Shown here piece after piece: positions 15,086-18,024 of a stretch of DNA of 18,024 nucleotides. Under the pieces are notes generated by a model that saw only the letters and a list, made by a program, of their open reading frames with translations, made no database searches and was not told where the DNA came from. The DNA comes from CAZQAA01 sp964591255 (GTDB taxonomy: Bacteria; Desulfobacterota; DSM-4660; Desulfatiglandales; Desulfatiglandaceae), in assembly GCA_964591255.1 (NCBI GenBank), contig CAZQAA010000126.1, positions 1-18,024 of the forward strand. Reading direction: 5' to 3'. A program made the position numbers and the translations under genes. Every line of letters begins with the position of its first letter. Position 1 is the stretch's first letter.

Positions 15086-16333
15086 CTAAAAGTGCCTGGT
15101 TATACACAGATTGAAGTGCATATCTTTGTAGTATGTAACGGATCTGCTGAATTCAGGTGCCGGGTTTCCCTTCGGAAACTTGGATGTCTCGTTTCTGCCC
15201 TTTCCTTCCGGGCCGTAAACAAAAGATGCATTGAGTTCATATTTCCTCCAGATGGTACCAATACCCACTGATATGTTGTGAAAATCATCCAAAAGCGGGG
15301 AGACGGCGAAGTGAGAACCATCAGGGCTCACATCCTTTGAAAACGAATAACCACAGCGCAGGCTGAGATATTTAAAGGCCTGGTATTCGGTGCCGATTGA
15401 AAATATATAGGTGTCCCGAAAATGAAAAGGCAGCCGCATCTCCATATCAGGTCCGCCTGTGTTTGAGAGGTTTACAATGAATTCATTGAATATACGGGAA
15501 TATTGTTGCCACTCCACATCAGCGCCTATCAGCCACCTGTTGGTCGGTCGATAGGCAATTCCCAGACATAATTTTCGTGGAACCCCGAAATTTCGCAGCC
15601 TTGTTCTGCAGTCAACAACCTGACCGGTGGGAAGGACCAGATGGGAGTCATCTGTATGAAGATCGTCAATGTGTGGTTTAAAGGTATAGCTAAGACCGAA
15701 AGCCCACTTATTCGATGGCTTATACAGAAAACCGACACATGCACCATATCCGGGTGCATGCATTTTATCCGCGTCGAGAATCGCTTCTCCCAGGGAAGAC
15801 GAGAGGGAATATTGGACATAATAAAAATTCAGTGCCACCCCTATGGAGAGCTTGTTGTAAAACTCATAGGCAATCGCTACATTTGCTTTTGCAACGCCCA
15901 GTTTTGAATCTCCTTTTACCGGGAGCGTAAAATTAGGATTGTTGATATAAAGATGATGGACTCCGAGACCGGAATTGCCAAAGATGCCCACGCCTAAAGA
16001 TATGGGTTTGCCTTTGAGATGGGCCACATATCCGAATTCAGGGGCAGGATAATTCTGTACACTTGTGTGGTTATGTCCGTACCGGTTTTTCAGGCGTATC
16101 TTTGGGGAAAAAACACCAAAGCCCAAGTCAAGCTGTTTCCCCTTTATTTGGGTAATGCCTGCAGGATTGCTGTTAAGGGCCGAGGTATCATCCGCAATTG
16201 CTATCTCTACCCCACCCCTTCCCACCGCCCTTGCTCCCCATCCTATGGGCTCAAGACAGTTGGAGGCGAGGCAGATAGTATTACCGATCAAAAAAAGGCA
16301 CAAGAGTGTATAATAATATATTTTGTAGTGCAT
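15086..16333 (-). CDS. FadL/TodX-family outer-membrane transporter, 415 aa
   Basis: FadL-family beta barrels carry long-chain fatty acids, aromatic hydrocarbons and other hydrophobic molecules across the outer membrane. Seen: a Sec signal peptide of about 23 residues ending LCLAS, the family N-terminal hatch region with GWGARAVGRGG and ALNSNPAGIT (near 51-60), alternating amphipathic strands throughout, and a C-terminal Phe as in barrels assembled by BamA. Length is close to E. coli FadL (about 420-446). ATG at 16333 gives a good signal peptide, but no clear ribosome binding site precedes it. It is probably the first gene of an operon with the acyl-CoA synthetase-like and SnoaL-like genes (50 and 18 base gaps). 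The substrate is unknown. Confidence 0.87.
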   Translation of the reverse strand: MHYKIYYYTLLCLFLIGNTICLASNCLEPIGWGARAVGRGGVEIAIADDTSALNSNPAGITQIKGKQLDLGFGVFSPKIRLKNRYGHNHTSVQNYPAPEFGYVAHLKGKPISLGVGIFGNSGLGVHHLYINNPNFTLPVKGDSKLGVAKANVAIAYEFYNKLSIGVALNFYYVQYSLSSSLGEAILDADKMHAPGYGACVGFLYKPSNKWAFGLSYTFKPHIDDLHTDDSHLVLPTGQVVDCRTRLRNFGVPRKLCLGIAYRPTNRWLIGADVEWQQYSRIFNEFIVNLSNTGGPDMEMRLPFHFRDTYIFSIGTEYQAFKYLSLRCGYSFSKDVSPDGSHFAVSPLLDDFHNISVGIGTIWRKYELNASFVYGPEGKGRNETSKFPKGNPAPEFSRSVTYYKDMHFNLCITRHF

Positions 16334-16418
16334 TATATAAGCACATGTAACTTCTTAGTCTAAAATAGAATTTTAAGCCAATAGTTTTAGAGACCTTAGG
16401 GTCCAAGGTGGCGATCAA

Positions 16419-16459
16419 CAAAGGCACAAAATTATATTATTCTTTTCTTTGTGCCTTTG
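16419..16459. terminator. Perfect 12-bp inverted repeat, probable terminator or structural hairpin
   Basis: CAAAGGCACAAA, a 17-base AT-rich loop, TTTGTGCCTTTG. It lies about 90 bases beyond the stop of the DUF3034 gene and 86 bases before the FadL-like gene, both on the minus strand. No T tract follows on either strand, so it is not a standard intrinsic terminator. A regulatory hairpin or operator remains possible. The rest of 16334-16550 shows nothing I can support. Confidence 0.5.
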
Positions 16460-16550
16460 CAACTTTCTGATGGGGCTATTTATACAAGCCCAACCAACTA
16501 AAGTCTTGGCCTAAAAGAGAAGATGACTCTTACATTATAAGGATTGCGCA

Positions 16551-17477
16551 TTAAAAGTCATATTTGGCATTGAAGACGAAGAAATCGATATCTTTGTTAA
16601 CCACATTTCCATATCTGCAGAGTGCGATCGCAACAGAAAAATGTTTGTTTGGCAGCCATGTCAGGAAAACATCCCAAAAGGCCTCTTCCTTCATAGTGAA
16701 ATTTTCGAATGGCAAAGGGTCGAATTCGTCGTTTTGTTGCCTTATCTCCGCACCTATTCCAAAGTTGGGCCGTAGCATAAGCGCTGATGAAAATTCAAAA
16801 TTTGCCGTATAATTGCTTGAGAATCCCAGGAGTCCGAGATAGTGTCCCCGGGTCAGCCGTAGAGTGGTGTTTATCACCAGTGGATAATAAACGACATCTT
16901 TTATGATTTTTGAAAATGAAAAATCAAAGTCAATTGCCTTGTGATCAGTATATCCCACCGATTCAAGGGCCTCATCTAAATTGTCGTTCATGTCAGCAAT
17001 TGTTTCATTATACTTGAATTCTGCGGTTATGGCAAATGCCGGGATATAGAGGCTCTCCTTTAACAGAAGGACCTTGAAGTGCAAATTGTGCATATATATG
17101 TATGGACGCTTTACATCCATTGAACCCCCGCTTATCTTGCGCAGTTCACGTCTGAGTCGTTTGAAATTGTTAATTTCCAGGACATAACCAAGCTCAAACC
17201 GGTCCAGGAATGAAAAGGCGAATCCGTTAGTGATCAATTCGTTACCTTCACCAATAATGCTCCAATGGGATACGGCCAGATTCCCGATACGCTTTCCATC
17301 TTTTGGGGGATTGACAAGATAGGCCCCGGGGACTATTCCTCCTCCACCAACGCCTTCGAAATCCATAAAGGGCGGACCACAAGATCCGGGCTTGGCCGAG
17401 ATGATCAGGACGCTGAAGGCAATCACTAAATTTGCAAATAAATATGCCGAACAAATTTTTTTTAGACCTCCCATCAT
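16551..17477 (-). CDS. DUF3034-type outer-membrane protein, 308 aa
   Basis: A Sec-type signal sequence (hydrophobic at about 10-28, ending AKPGSCG) is followed by the region FEGVGGGGIVPGAYLVNPP that is typical of the uncharacterised DUF3034 family. The rest shows alternating strands consistent with an outer-membrane beta barrel, ending in a C-terminal Phe (FNAKYDF). The function is unknown. ATG at 17477 has GGGAGG eight bases upstream and overlaps the stop of the decarboxylase gene by four bases (ATGA), so translation is probably coupled. An in-frame second ATG follows directly. The tight link with a PLP-dependent decarboxylase is unusual for an outer-membrane protein. The family assignment is from memory. 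Confidence 0.68.
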   Translation of the reverse strand: MMGGLKKICSAYLFANLVIAFSVLIISAKPGSCGPPFMDFEGVGGGGIVPGAYLVNPPKDGKRIGNLAVSHWSIIGEGNELITNGFAFSFLDRFELGYVLEINNFKRLRRELRKISGGSMDVKRPYIYMHNLHFKVLLLKESLYIPAFAITAEFKYNETIADMNDNLDEALESVGYTDHKAIDFDFSFSKIIKDVVYYPLVINTTLRLTRGHYLGLLGFSSNYTANFEFSSALMLRPNFGIGAEIRQQNDEFDPLPFENFTMKEEAFWDVFLTWLPNKHFSVAIALCRYGNVVNKDIDFFVFNAKYDF

Positions 17478-18024
17478 GTTATTACCTCCCTTTTGGTCTT
17501 TTGAATGGATGCTGTTTTATCCAAGAAAACTTCTTTTCCGACCCGCAAGACTTCTTGGACAATAAACCTGAGGTCTTCCTCCTGTGTGCAGTAGTTCAAA
17601 ATTACTGCACGCAGGACCTTTTTCCCCTTATATGTGGCGACAGAGAGAAATGCCTTGCCCTCCGCCTCAAGTTTTTTTTGCAATGCGAGGTTAACGTGAT
17701 TGAGGAGATTCTCTTTTTCTACCCGGTCGATATCAAGCCGTTGGATCTCTGACGGATTGTAGCGAAAACAAAGGATACTTACCTCTGGAGTGCTCATGAT
17801 CTCGATATCAGCGTGCTTTTTGAGGAAAGATCTCAACTTATATGTCATGTCCATACAGTGATCAATTGTTTGTGAATAGCCCTCAAGGCCGATAAGTTTG
17901 AGGCAGGCCCATAACTTCAAGGCATCAAAGGCGCGGGTCCCCTGGATAGTGCATTCTCCCTGATTCGGCCTTGTTCCTTCTTCATGTTCAGGGTTTTCAA
18001 TATATGGGGCCTTAAACTGCAAAT
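17474..18024 (-). CDS. Group II pyridoxal-phosphate-dependent decarboxylase, C-terminal part (5' end outside window)
   Basis: About 182 C-terminal codons are seen, out of the 470-550 usual for this family. The pattern ECTIQGTRAFDALKLW with the following GLEGYSQTID (near 23-54 of the visible part) is characteristic of group II decarboxylases, which remove CO2 from amino acids such as glutamate, aspartate, 2,4-diaminobutyrate or aromatic amino acids. The PLP-binding lysine and substrate-binding regions lie upstream of the window, so the substrate cannot be assigned. The frame is open to the edge; the TTG at 18022 is an internal codon. Its stop overlaps the ATG of the DUF3034 gene by 4 bases. 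Confidence 0.82.
   Translation of the reverse strand, partial: LQFKAPYIENPEHEEGTRPNQGECTIQGTRAFDALKLWACLKLIGLEGYSQTIDHCMDMTYKLRSFLKKHADIEIMSTPEVSILCFRYNPSEIQRLDIDRVEKENLLNHVNLALQKKLEAEGKAFLSVATYKGKKVLRAVILNYCTQEEDLRFIVQEVLRVGKEVFLDKTASIQKTKREVIT

Noticed and set aside
1..18024. CRISPR array, insertion sequence, tRNA or phage element
   Set aside because: I saw no regularly spaced repeats, transposase motifs, tRNA-like cloverleaf or phage genes on either strand.

Overview
The window looks like chromosomal DNA of a sulfate-reducing or closely related anaerobic Desulfobacterota bacterium. The main reason is a complete four-gene Qrc-type menaquinone reductase operon (multiheme cytochrome c, molybdopterin-family protein, four-cluster ferredoxin-like protein, NrfD-like membrane protein). 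In sulfate reducers this complex links periplasmic cytochrome c3 to the menaquinone pool. I see no rRNA, tRNA, insertion sequence, phage gene or CRISPR array. Base composition looks even, and the window reads as ordinary core chromosome.

Layout, left to right. Positions 1-1302 (minus) hold a family GT81 glycosyltransferase resembling glucosyl-3-phosphoglycerate synthase, cut by the left edge, whose only sensible start codon is ATT. Divergent from it is a small HD-domain hydrolase (1492-2034). A minus-strand pair of unrecognised envelope genes follows (2227-3552), then about 535 bases without a gene but rich in hairpins, then nadB (4089-5702, plus). Converging on nadB with only 6 bases between the stops is the minus-strand operon qrcA-qrcB-qrcC-qrcD plus a 53-residue single-helix membrane protein gene at its end (5709-11157). 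Upstream of qrcA is rpsU (ribosomal protein bS21), preceded by a probable attenuator or small RNA. An MscS-family channel gene (plus, 11958-13100) is followed by a minus-strand group: a FadL-like outer-membrane transporter, an NDP-forming acyl-CoA synthetase alpha-type protein and a SnoaL/NTF2-like protein (16333-13140). The right end holds a DUF3034-type outer-membrane protein overlapping by 4 bases the 3' end of a group II PLP-dependent decarboxylase.

How the genes fit together. The Qrc proteins would move electrons from periplasmic c-type cytochromes through hemes and Fe-S clusters to menaquinone at QrcD; the extra small membrane protein is a candidate accessory subunit. NadB begins de novo NAD synthesis and, in anaerobes, uses fumarate or quinone rather than oxygen. 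The FadL, acyl-CoA synthetase and SnoaL group suggests uptake and CoA activation of a hydrophobic or carboxylic substrate. GpgS would make the precursor of the compatible solute glucosylglycerate, and MscS would release solutes on hypo-osmotic shock, so both touch osmotic balance, although they are far apart and not co-transcribed.

The points I would look at first are the ATT start of the GT81 gene, the 53-residue protein at the end of the qrc operon, and the leader in front of rpsU.
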